Assembly: GCA_016840125.1 (NCBI GenBank)
Contig: JAEOSY010000301.1
Location: 1-13,738 of the forward strand
Direction: 5' to 3'
DNA length: 13,738 nucleotides
Origin: Candidatus Helarchaeota archaeon
Lineage (GTDB): Archaea; Asgardarchaeota; Lokiarchaeia; Helarchaeales; HEL-GB-A
The translations under genes and the position numbers were made by a program. The notes under the pieces were generated by a model. The model was not told the DNA's origin and did not search any database. It saw only the letters and a program-made list of their open reading frames with translations. Below, in pieces: positions 7,359 through 13,738 of this stretch (its first letter is position 1; each line of letters opens with the position of its first letter).

Positions 7359-8870
7359 TTGGCAGATTACGATATTAGAACCCTAGAATATTTATTTAAT
7401 CCAAGAACAGTTGCTGTCTTTGGAGCAGGGAAAAATCTCAATAAAGTAGCTGGCCAAGTGATGCTCCATCTGGTTATGGGGAAATATAAAGGGAAATTGG
7501 TGCCCATCAATCCAAAAAAAGAAACTGTTTTGAATTTAGAAACGCTTCCCTCTATCAAAAATGTCCCAGAACCAATCGATTTAGCCATCATGGCTATTCC
7601 TAAACAATTTATTTTTTCAGCATTAGAGGAATGTATCGATGAAAATGTGAAATTTGTACTAATACTCACTGCAGGATTTCAAGAGACCGTGCTTTTTGAC
7701 GAAACTGGACCTGGACTTCAAGAGACATTTCGAACCAAACTGAAAAATTCAACTACCCGTGTGATTGGGCCTAATTGTATGGGAATTGCCTCCACGAGTT
7801 CAAATCTCAATGCACTCATGGGAATCAATCTTATCCCCGAAAATAAACCAAACTTAAACATGAGTTTTGTGAGCCAATCCGGCTCTTGGGCTGCTGTTGC
7901 CATGCGTTGTGCAATCAAACACGACCTCGGGATTGCCAAAATCGTCTCATCCGGGAACGAACTTGATTTAACCTGTGAGGATTTTCTTGAGTACTTCGGT
8001 CTCTACGATGATCACACCCAAGTCATTGGAGCGTTCATTGAACAACTGAGAAATAGTCGAAAATTTGCAAAAATTGCATCAGAGATCACTAAACCGATCA
8101 TCATTCTACGAGCTGGAACAACTGATGTGGGTGCTAAAGCGGCTCTTTCTCATACGGGCTCCATTTCTTCCAGCTCTAATTTGTATTCAGCTGTATTCGA
8201 CCGATATGGAATCATTGAAGCTTATTCTTTACCAGAATTAATGAATTATCTTCGCGCCTTCGCGCTATTCCGGGCAAAAAATATGATGCCAGTGGGTAAT
8301 CGAGTGGGTATTTATACCGTTGGCGGGGGTATCGGTGTGCTGGCTACTGATAAATGTGCAGAAGAAGGTTTAGACGTCTTTCCTCTAGCAGCTGAAACCA
8401 TGCAGCGATTAGGTGAAGTATTACCATCTATCTGGTCACATAATAACCCGATCGATTTGATTGCAACACGAGATTTTAGTACCACCGAAAAAGTGTTAAA
8501 AATTTTACTCGAAGCAGATGAAATCGATATGATCCTGCCGATCGTACCTTTTGGGATCAATATCCAGATGGAAAATCTAAAAAATGTGCCCGATATGCCA
8601 CCTAAGATCGAAGAATTTAATAAGCAAATGCTCAAAGCTTATCATCGATCTGTCATGGATCATTTTCTTAAATTAGTCCCCAAATCGACAAAACCTATTA
8701 TCCTTCCCACTTCCCTTTATGCTACGGATTTACCTTTCCAATATGAAGACATATCTACATTGTTTAATGCCGGAATTTGTGTCGTTAATAATGTGAGCGA
8801 AGCAGCTAAAACTTTTGCTAAACTCTTTCAGTTCATAAAAAAAAGAGAGGGTAAATCGGGTAAATCATAA
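7359..8870 (+). CDS. ADP-forming acyl-CoA synthetase, alpha-type subunit (CoA-binding, succinyl-CoA-ligase-like)
   Basis: A 503-residue alpha-type subunit of the NDP-forming acyl-CoA synthetase family, which reversibly couples acyl-CoA cleavage to ATP formation. Order of signs: LEYLFNPRTVAVFGAG (N-terminal CoA-binding Rossmann), IGPNCMG (137-143), FVSQSGS, the phosphohistidine loop AALSHTGS with H265, and the C-terminal ligase domain VGIYTVGGGIGV plus NPIDLIA. The ATP-grasp (beta) domain is absent. Bifunctional homologues are about 700 residues, so this is a stand-alone alpha subunit and needs a partner encoded elsewhere. The start is TTG 7359: an in-frame TAG lies 13 nt upstream (7344-7346) and the next Met is beyond the conserved N-terminus. 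Only a weak GGCGA precedes it. A tandem repeat upstream suggests regulated expression. Its stop is 14 nt from the convergent surface-protein gene. The acyl substrate is unknown; acetate, aryl- or branched-chain acids are options. Confidence 0.93.
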   Translation: MADYDIRTLEYLFNPRTVAVFGAGKNLNKVAGQVMLHLVMGKYKGKLVPINPKKETVLNLETLPSIKNVPEPIDLAIMAIPKQFIFSALEECIDENVKFVLILTAGFQETVLFDETGPGLQETFRTKLKNSTTRVIGPNCMGIASTSSNLNALMGINLIPENKPNLNMSFVSQSGSWAAVAMRCAIKHDLGIAKIVSSGNELDLTCEDFLEYFGLYDDHTQVIGAFIEQLRNSRKFAKIASEITKPIIILRAGTTDVGAKAALSHTGSISSSSNLYSAVFDRYGIIEAYSLPELMNYLRAFALFRAKNMMPVGNRVGIYTVGGGIGVLATDKCAEEGLDVFPLAAETMQRLGEVLPSIWSHNNPIDLIATRDFSTTEKVLKILLEADEIDMILPIVPFGINIQMENLKNVPDMPPKIEEFNKQMLKAYHRSVMDHFLKLVPKSTKPIILPTSLYATDLPFQYEDISTLFNAGICVVNNVSEAAKTFAKLFQFIKKREGKSGKS

Positions 8871-8884
8871 CTCGCTCTCATTGT

Positions 8885-9769
8885 TTAGTCATCAGCCAGT
8901 AAGGACACATCATCTATAAAAAAGCTAGTAATGTCGGAATTATCATTACTACTTTCAAAAACGACCCTTATTGTCGTACCTATGTAGGGTGTTAAATCAT
9001 GAGATGCGAAGACCCAAGATGATGCGGTGTCATCCAGATTTGAGTAAGTAGCAAGGGCGGTCGTGTTAACCCCTACAGCGAAGTTATCCCACGCTGTACT
9101 ACCACTCTCATCGGTTTTAATAAAATAATAATAACTCAACGTCACCACGGTGGCATTGGGGCTGATCGTAACTTCTTGGTAATGACAATCAGTGTAGGAT
9201 GTATCTCCACCATGCCATGCGCTCCATATTCCTGTATGTACTTCACAACCAGGATCACTTGTATTATAAATAATATCCCAACTTCCGTCTATTTGAACCC
9301 AACCGACACCCATCCCGCTCTCGAAACCCCTGTTTTGTAGGCGCTCGGTTGGCGTTGCATCATCTGAGATTGAGACATTTACGCCGGTTGCCATTTCCCC
9401 ATCATTATTCTTTGCATAGACTAGAAAATGCGTCGCAGAAAGTGGCGTATCCTGACTAATTGGGTAGGTTAGATCGGAACCCGTTTTTGCGATTTCACTA
9501 ATTGCAGGACCACTCTTGGTCGATGGCCCCGAACCCCAGTAGAGAACGTAGTGAGTAATATCCGATTCATTGACAGCGCGCGTTATAGTGATATTTCCCC
9601 CAATCTCCAGCCTATCCGGATCGGTATCTGTAAACGTAACATCCACGGCCGGATTGACTGGCGGACTTTCAATTCCATTGTCTCCCCCCATGTATATTAG
9701 CACGAAACCCATTCCTCCGATCAAAATACAAATACCTACAACTATAATAACTTTAAGACTCTTCTGCAT
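8885..9769 (-). CDS. Membrane-anchored surface protein with two beta-sandwich-like domains
   Basis: A 294-residue hypothetical protein. A short basic N-terminus (MQKSLK) and one hydrophobic segment (about residues 7-27) act as signal anchor or signal peptide, so the rest is probably outside the cell. Residues about 40-135 resemble an Ig/Fn3-like bacterial surface domain (DPDRLEIGGNITI, ITHYVLYWGSG, THFLVYAKNNDGE). Residues about 145-292 resemble a jelly-roll carbohydrate-binding or MAM-like domain (NRGFESGMGVGW, SAWHGGD, LSYYYF, RVVFES, FFIDDVSL). Six N-X-S/T sequons (N59, N67, N131, N169, N205, N235) fit archaeal N-glycosylation, and C175/C195 could form a disulfide. ATG 9769 has GAGG eight bases upstream. 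No catalytic motif or C-terminal sorting signal is seen. A role in cell-surface or polysaccharide binding is inferred. Its relation to the neighbouring lipid genes is unclear. Confidence 0.8.
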   Translation of the reverse strand: MQKSLKVIIVVGICILIGGMGFVLIYMGGDNGIESPPVNPAVDVTFTDTDPDRLEIGGNITITRAVNESDITHYVLYWGSGPSTKSGPAISEIAKTGSDLTYPISQDTPLSATHFLVYAKNNDGEMATGVNVSISDDATPTERLQNRGFESGMGVGWVQIDGSWDIIYNTSDPGCEVHTGIWSAWHGGDTSYTDCHYQEVTISPNATVVTLSYYYFIKTDESGSTAWDNFAVGVNTTALATYSNLDDTASSWVFASHDLTPYIGTTIRVVFESSNDNSDITSFFIDDVSLLADD

Positions 9770-9813
9770 TATTCGAACCTCTCATTAGCAGCTTAAAATT
9801 CGCTACAACCCGC

Positions 9814-9838
9814 CCCCCCAAAATAATTTTAAGGGGGG
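9814..9838. repeat. GC-stem inverted repeat with AT-rich centre
   Basis: CCCCCC (9814-9819) and GGGGGG (9833-9838) flank an AAAATAATTTTAA centre that can pair further, giving an unusual hairpin in AT-rich DNA. It lies in the 252-nt gap between the surface-protein start and the FAD-oxidoreductase stop, about 45-70 nt upstream of the ATG at 9769. No T run follows on the minus strand, so it is not a standard terminator. It may be a regulatory hairpin or operator. The rest of 9770-10021 shows nothing else beyond the Shine-Dalgarno next to 9769. Confidence 0.5.
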
Positions 9839-10021
9839 ACCGTTTGATTTCAAATTACCATTTAAACAAATCCTTTTTAAAAGTTCTTATTAAAAAATGA
9901 GGCGCGATGGTTCATCTCTCTCCGAATCAAATCAAATTCTCATGTACTTTCTAACATTCATCTATCCTGATTTTTTATAATTTATGAAAGATAAGATATG
10001 GAGCTCTGCTTAAAGTTTTTT

Positions 10022-11500
10022 TTAAAAAATTTTCTCATTGGAGAATTTGTGGCGTTTTAAAATTTCAAACAATTGAAGTGCACTTCGGGCGGGTAGCTCA
10101 GTTCCGATTCCCCATCCACCTGCATCTCCCGAACAGTAATAGAGTCCTTTAATGGGTGAAATCATAGAGGGACGCTTTTTCCCAACCTGGTCAATAGATT
10201 GCGCAATTCCTGTACCCGCCCCCTCCTTGCCGAACCGGGACTCAAGATGGCTGGTCGAAATGTATTCTTCTATAACAATATGATCTTCAATTTCTGGCCA
10301 CAGCGATTTAAAGGTATTAAGGCAGGCTTGCTCCCATTTTTTCTCATCATCCTTTCCCCACTTGATCATGCCTCCAAATGCAGTCGGAGTGACACTCATT
10401 ATATTTTGGCACCCCTCTGGGGCAAGTGTGGGATCGTGGTTACTTATCGGCACGATTAGCAACGCTGTCTTCTCTGGTACGCCTAAGGACCCAAAATCGA
10501 CTTTACCAATATTCTCGGGGTCGGAAATCATGGCATTAAGCACATTATCCCGGTCCATCTTCGGAACATAGGTGAGCATTTTTTGGTCAGTTATTACAGT
10601 ATCTAGCCCAATCTTCACGGAACAAACCTGACCACCCCATTTCAGATTTTGAACATATTCTATGTAGTCTTTTGGAAAATTTTCTTCTCCAACCAATTTA
10701 GTAACAGTAGTCTTTATGTCTGAATTAGCAATGATCATATCTCCCTCATAAAACTCATCATTAGGTCCGGCTTCAACACCTTTAACTTCGTTATCTTCAA
10801 TAACCACTCTCTTTACGCGTCCCTCCTTACCTAGAAATATCTTCCCCCTATTTTGTTTTATAACATCACAGTAAGTTTCAGGGATAATGCCAGTTGCGCC
10901 TTTGGGATAACCCATGCTCATCTTCTGATAGTTATCCGCCATACACCTCAAAAACTCTCCTGTGGAGGTTGAATGGGGGTCGGTACCAAACATTACACCC
11001 GCGTTCATTGAAAACATTAATTTGAGAACTGCATCTTTTTTAGGACCATAAAACTCATCCAAGAAATGTATTAAGGGAACTTCATCATACTGCCAAGTGT
11101 CCTCGATCTGTATACTTCGTAAATAGTCCGTCATATTCTTCTTTTTTTTCTTTTTCTTCTTTACATCGGATTTTCTCTTCTTTTTCTTCACTAAACCTGA
11201 AAGTTCCATTCCCATGACATTCACTCGTGGTCCGGGGTTCCTAGTATAGCTCCACTCAAGCTGCTTTCCGCAACGATCCGCAATTGTGCCTAACGGTCCT
11301 AAATCGCACGTTGAAAAAATGTGACACCCAATATCAAATTTCCAGTTGCGACCCTGTTTATCTTTCCTTTCGTAGGAGGCGCAGCGCCCGCCTAAAATGG
11401 TGTCTCGCTCAAATAAATACACTTCGTGAGCTGTTTCTTTTGCAATTAAGGCACCGATGCCGCTTCCACCGATCCCGCTTCCAATAATGATGATTCGCAT
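10022..11500 (-). CDS. FAD-dependent NAD(P)-binding oxidoreductase, phytoene desaturase/retinol saturase-like (COG1233)
   Basis: A 492-residue FAD enzyme. The N-terminal dinucleotide fold MRIIIIGSGIGGSGIGALIA (GxGxxG) is followed by LFERDTILGGRCASY, and the C-terminal FAD motif is SPIKGLYYCSGDAGGWGIGTELPA. This pattern fits CrtI-type polyprenyl desaturases, saturases and isomerases. The start is the ATG at 11500, because a perfect GGAGG sits six bases upstream; the upstream in-frame ATG at 11518 has none. Residues 105-121 are an unusual lysine-rich tract (two runs of K with RKSDV between), encoded by a purine-rich stretch at 11138-11188; the reading frame is intact on both sides. It is divergent from the HTH regulator and beside the isopentenyl-phosphate genes, so a polyprenyl or carotenoid-like substrate is plausible, but the substrate is not determined. 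Confidence 0.9.
   Translation of the reverse strand: MRIIIIGSGIGGSGIGALIAKETAHEVYLFERDTILGGRCASYERKDKQGRNWKFDIGCHIFSTCDLGPLGTIADRCGKQLEWSYTRNPGPRVNVMGMELSGLVKKKKRKSDVKKKKKKKKNMTDYLRSIQIEDTWQYDEVPLIHFLDEFYGPKKDAVLKLMFSMNAGVMFGTDPHSTSTGEFLRCMADNYQKMSMGYPKGATGIIPETYCDVIKQNRGKIFLGKEGRVKRVVIEDNEVKGVEAGPNDEFYEGDMIIANSDIKTTVTKLVGEENFPKDYIEYVQNLKWGGQVCSVKIGLDTVITDQKMLTYVPKMDRDNVLNAMISDPENIGKVDFGSLGVPEKTALLIVPISNHDPTLAPEGCQNIMSVTPTAFGGMIKWGKDDEKKWEQACLNTFKSLWPEIEDHIVIEEYISTSHLESRFGKEGAGTGIAQSIDQVGKKRPSMISPIKGLYYCSGDAGGWGIGTELPARSALQLFEILKRHKFSNEKIF
11138..11188 (-). repeat. Lysine-codon low-complexity tract inside the FAD oxidoreductase
   Basis: The coding strand is almost all AAA/AAG/AGA codons (residues 105-121), a microsatellite-like purine run. 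Such tracts change length by slippage, so the insert may vary between strains. It is read in frame and is not a frameshift. Confidence 0.8.
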
Positions 11501-11585
11501 GAAAATCCTCCAAAACAACTTTTAATATGTGATATGATACTTACTTTGTTTTAAGAACTTATTTCATTTCATTCAGTGATAGTTA
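11501..11585. promoter_or_regulatory. Divergent promoter region between FAD oxidoreductase and HTH regulator
   Basis: This 85-nt AT-rich gap must hold both promoters of two divergent genes. Minus-strand GGAGG serves the oxidoreductase (11500), and GTGAT (SD-like) precedes the regulator ATG at 11586. Several TATA-like stretches exist but none stands out, so exact sites are not assigned. Shared control by the regulator is possible. Confidence 0.45.
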
Positions 11586-12218
11586 ATGTCAGAGGTAATG
11601 AAAGCAAAATTTCAAATTATTATGCCCGAAGGGCTCTGGATCGCCACTCTCAGTAAAAAATTTCCAGAAACTACTTTTGAAATTATGTCTATCTTGCCCA
11701 CTGTCGAAATGATAGGAAACGCATTATTTAAAATCTCTGGACCGAGCGTAGATCAGATCCTTAACGAAATTAAGTCACATCCCTCATCTACTGAACTGCA
11801 TCTTATCTCTGATCAATCTAATTCTAAAATTATTAATGTGAAAACTAAGGATCCATGGATTCTCGTATCACTCATCAAAAGTGAAGTTATCTTAAAGATG
11901 CCCGTAATAATCAAAAACGGTATTGCCAACTGGGAAATACTCGCCCCACAAGAACAGATTAGTAAATTAAATATATTATTTTCTGAAAAGGGGATAAAAT
12001 TTGAGTTGAAAAGTATTGGAAAATACCGAGAAGAACCACAACTAACAGCTAGGCAGTCAGAGGTGTTAGATCTAGCGTTAAAGTCGGGTTACTATGAAAT
12101 ACCCAGACGAATCACCTTGACGCATCTAGCTGATAAGTTAAATATAGCAAAATCAACCTTATCTGGTATTCTAAGACGAATAGATAAGAAATTGGTGCAG
12201 ACTGAAATCTCCAATTAA
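11586..12218 (+). CDS. HTH_10 (bacterio-opsin activator type) archaeal transcription regulator
   Basis: A 210-residue DNA-binding regulator. Residues about 153-204 are a Bat-type HTH_10 domain: LTARQSEVLDLALKSGYYEIPRR followed by the helix-turn-helix (THLADKLNIAKSTLSGILRR). The N-terminal 150 residues (KAKFQIIMPEGLWIA, FEIMSILPTV, LFKISGP) form an unassigned sensing domain resembling those of other HTH_10 proteins. The start is ATG 11586 with GTGAT a few bases upstream; the alternative ATG at 11598 sits too close to GAGG (2 nt). It is 38 nt upstream of ubiX on the same strand and divergent from the FAD oxidoreductase, so control of the isoprenoid genes is a natural guess. The ligand is unknown and no PAS domain is seen. 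Confidence 0.88.
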   Translation: MSEVMKAKFQIIMPEGLWIATLSKKFPETTFEIMSILPTVEMIGNALFKISGPSVDQILNEIKSHPSSTELHLISDQSNSKIINVKTKDPWILVSLIKSEVILKMPVIIKNGIANWEILAPQEQISKLNILFSEKGIKFELKSIGKYREEPQLTARQSEVLDLALKSGYYEIPRRITLTHLADKLNIAKSTLSGILRRIDKKLVQTEISN

Positions 12219-12256
12219 TTTATAATTCAGCGAATCCTAATCAAATTGAGTAAAAG

Positions 12257-12802
12257 ATGAGGATAATCTTCGGTATTACGGGCGCCTCTGGTGCCATTTA
12301 TGCAAAAAAAACCTTAGAATTTTTAGCAAAGCATGCAGAAATTCACCTGATAATTTCTGATGCCGCACAAATTGTGATAGAGAAGGAGTTATCGCAAGAT
12401 TCCGATGAATTTAGTGCTTTTGCAAAGAAAAAATATGATTTTACAGATATCCAAGCCCCAATTGCGAGCAGCTCTTTTCATTTTGATGCTGCTTTAATAA
12501 TCCCTTGTTCCATGAAGACTTTAGGAATGATTGCAAGCGGAATTGCATCGAATTTAATTGTTCGGGTTTGTGATGTGGCACTAAAAGAAGGAAGAAAACT
12601 AATTCTCATGCCCCGGGAAACTCCTCTCAGTTTAATTCATCTCGAAAACTTGGTTAAAGTCAAACGCGCAGGGAGCATTATTTTACCAGCCGCCCCTGGT
12701 TTCTATCATTCCCCTCGTGACCTCTCGGATCTTGTTAATTTCATGGTAGGGAAAGTGAGTCAACTCCTTGGATTACCTCAAACCTTTATAAAATATGAGT
12801 AG
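12257..12802 (+). CDS. ubiX: Flavin prenyltransferase UbiX
   Basis: Makes prenylated FMN, the cofactor required by UbiD-type decarboxylases, from FMN and a dimethylallyl phosphate. The 181-residue length fits the family. Motifs: GITGASGAIYAKKTLEFL (FMN-binding start), IIPCSMKTLGMIASGIASNL, the MPRETPLSLIHLENLVK stretch and AAPGFYHSPRDLSDLV, which are the conserved UbiX blocks. It is followed after 7 nt by ipk and then by a UbiD-family gene, so prenyl-FMN is probably made for that decarboxylase. The ATG at 12257 has only a weak upstream GAG. The lack of ubiquinone genes nearby and the IPK partner point to isoprenoid synthesis, not quinone. Confidence 0.96.
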   Translation: MRIIFGITGASGAIYAKKTLEFLAKHAEIHLIISDAAQIVIEKELSQDSDEFSAFAKKKYDFTDIQAPIASSSFHFDAALIIPCSMKTLGMIASGIASNLIVRVCDVALKEGRKLILMPRETPLSLIHLENLVKVKRAGSIILPAAPGFYHSPRDLSDLVNFMVGKVSQLLGLPQTFIKYE

Positions 12803-12809
12803 ATTCTGA

Positions 12810-13589
12810 ATGGCTGATTTAATCCTCTTAAAAATTGGTGGTTCGATCATCACACAGAAAGATATTAGTGAACCATTAATTAATGAACCCAATTTAGAAC
12901 GCATTTGTGAAGAAATCGCGGATGGCTATAAGACTGGGGATTTTAGATTGGTGATAGTGCATGGTGCGGGATCATTCGGACATCCTATCGTAAAAAAAAC
13001 TGGGATTCATGAGGGGATAACACGTCCCAATCAAGTGTATAGCTTTGCACAAACTCAGTTATTACAAAATAAGCTGAATTACGAAGTTTGTAATGTTTTG
13101 CAGGAATTGAAGCTTCCAGCAATCCCACTCCAGCCTTCTGCCTCAGCAATTATGAATAATAAAAGAATCGATAGCCTAAATCATGAGTTAGTAAAACATC
13201 TTGTAGATTTGTCGTTAATTCCCGTTTTATTTGGTGTCCCCGCATTTGATAAAACCCAAAAATCCTCCATTTTATCGGGTGATCAAATTATTGTTTATCT
13301 TGCGCGTAAACTTAATCCCCAAAGAATCATTTTCGCTTCAAATGTGGATGGCATTATCGGAACGGACGGGAATCTAGTTCAACACATCAATTCTGAGAAT
13401 TTTGAAGAAATTAAAAAATCATTTTATACTGCTGAATACGATGATGTGACCGGCGCTATGGCCGGCAAAATAAGTGAATTAAAACAGCTCTCCCCCATAA
13501 AAGCGTTTATCATTAATGGGAATACCAGTGGGCTGATTCAAGACATCCTTCTAGGAAAAGAAGTGAGGGGAACGACTATTGAATTTTAG
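12810..13589 (+). CDS. ipk: Isopentenyl phosphate kinase (IPK)
   Basis: Phosphorylates isopentenyl phosphate with ATP to isopentenyl diphosphate, the last step of the archaeal mevalonate route. The 259-residue length fits. Amino-acid-kinase-fold motifs: LLKIGGSIIT (K8, nucleotide/phosphate loop), VIVHGAGSFGHPIVKK with H58, the IPK-type substrate histidine, SILSGDQ, FASNVDGI and DVTGAMAGKISEL (K220). The SFGH signature distinguishes it from glutamate or uridylate kinases. It starts 7 nt after ubiX and overlaps the following UbiD-family gene by 11 nt, so translation is likely coupled. No clear Shine-Dalgarno is seen, consistent with coupling. High confidence. Confidence 0.96.
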   Translation: MADLILLKIGGSIITQKDISEPLINEPNLERICEEIADGYKTGDFRLVIVHGAGSFGHPIVKKTGIHEGITRPNQVYSFAQTQLLQNKLNYEVCNVLQELKLPAIPLQPSASAIMNNKRIDSLNHELVKHLVDLSLIPVLFGVPAFDKTQKSSILSGDQIIVYLARKLNPQRIIFASNVDGIIGTDGNLVQHINSENFEEIKKSFYTAEYDDVTGAMAGKISELKQLSPIKAFIINGNTSGLIQDILLGKEVRGTTIEF

Positions 13590-13738
13590 AAAGTTCATTA
13601 AAACCTTAAATCCAATCCATATCGATGAAGAAGTGGATTTAAAATTCGAGGCTGCAGCCATTTTAAAAGAATTGGACGGAACGCCCGTCTATTTCAAGAA
13701 TTATAACATGATTGGGAACATATATTCCTCTCCTAAAC
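13579..13738 (+). CDS. ubiD: UbiD-family decarboxylase, probable anhydromevalonate phosphate decarboxylase (3' end cut by window edge)
   Basis: Only about 53 codons are present. Translation from TTG 13579 begins MNFRKFIKTLNPIHI and continues through DEEVDLKFEAAAILKELDG, TPVYFKN and MIGNIYSSP, the typical UbiD N-terminus. TTG is the earliest usable start, since an in-frame TGA lies at 13564-13566, and GAGGGG (13565-13570) gives a good ribosome site eight bases before it. It overlaps ipk by 11 nt. With UbiX and IPK next to it, it is probably the decarboxylase that turns trans-anhydromevalonate 5-phosphate into isopentenyl phosphate. The catalytic residues lie beyond the window, so family membership rests on the N-terminus and context. 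Confidence 0.85.
   Translation, partial: MNFRKFIKTLNPIHIDEEVDLKFEAAAILKELDGTPVYFKNYNMIGNIYSSPK

Noticed and set aside
11138..11188. Lysine tract as a frameshift or assembly artefact
   Set aside because: The same frame encodes family-like sequence on both sides, so no frameshift is needed.
11501..11518. Upstream ATG start for the FAD oxidoreductase
   Set aside because: The perfect GGAGG and the Rossmann start point to ATG 11500; the extra six residues overlap the ribosome site.
1..13738. CRISPR arrays, tRNA/rRNA genes, IS elements, phage or defence genes
   Set aside because: No regularly spaced repeats, cloverleaf-like segments, transposase/integrase motifs or defence domains were seen on either strand.

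Overview
This window most likely comes from an archaeon with an AT-rich genome. The clearest sign is the co-linear set at 11586-13738: an HTH_10 (bacterio-opsin-activator type) regulator, a UbiX flavin prenyltransferase, isopentenyl phosphate kinase (IPK), and the start of a UbiD-family decarboxylase. IPK plus a UbiD-type decarboxylase and its prenyl-FMN supplier is the signature of the archaeal (modified) mevalonate pathway. Shine-Dalgarno (GGAGG-like) sites, TTG starts, T-run terminators and an ADP-forming acyl-CoA synthetase alpha subunit fit an archaeon. The overall mix would suit an Asgard lineage, but that is a guess. No tRNA, rRNA, CRISPR array, IS element or phage gene was seen.

Layout: (1) 1-5111, plus strand: a 5'-truncated AMP-forming acyl-CoA synthetase, an Amidohydro_2-family protein whose HxH metal motif reads QxQ, a metallo-beta-lactamase-fold hydrolase, and a DUF362 protein with a cysteine-containing C-terminal extension. 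A T11 run closes this group. (2) 5182-7110, minus strand: a B12-binding-domain radical SAM protein whose last ~110 residues resemble an SCP2 sterol/lipid-carrier domain. (3) 7359-8870, plus strand: a stand-alone ADP-forming acyl-CoA synthetase alpha subunit, preceded by a tandem imperfect repeat that looks like an operator. (4) 8885-9769, minus strand: a membrane-anchored, probably N-glycosylated two-domain surface protein. (5) 10022-11500, minus strand: a phytoene-desaturase/saturase-like FAD oxidoreductase with a lysine-rich insert. (6) 11586-13738, plus strand: the regulator-ubiX-ipk-ubiD set.

How the parts may work together: the right end makes isopentenyl diphosphate. UbiX makes prenylated FMN for the UbiD-type decarboxylase (probably anhydromevalonate phosphate decarboxylase), which yields isopentenyl phosphate, and IPK phosphorylates it. 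The divergent FAD oxidoreductase belongs to a superfamily that desaturates or saturates polyprenyl chains, so it may act on downstream isoprenoids. The left end is acyl-CoA and lipid-like in theme (two different acyl-CoA synthetase types, two hydrolase folds, and a radical SAM enzyme with a likely lipid-binding tail). It may form an acyl or lipid modification or degradation module, but the substrate cannot be read from the sequence. The most novel observations are the radical SAM-SCP2 architecture, the QxQ amidohydrolase and the tandem operator-like repeat.
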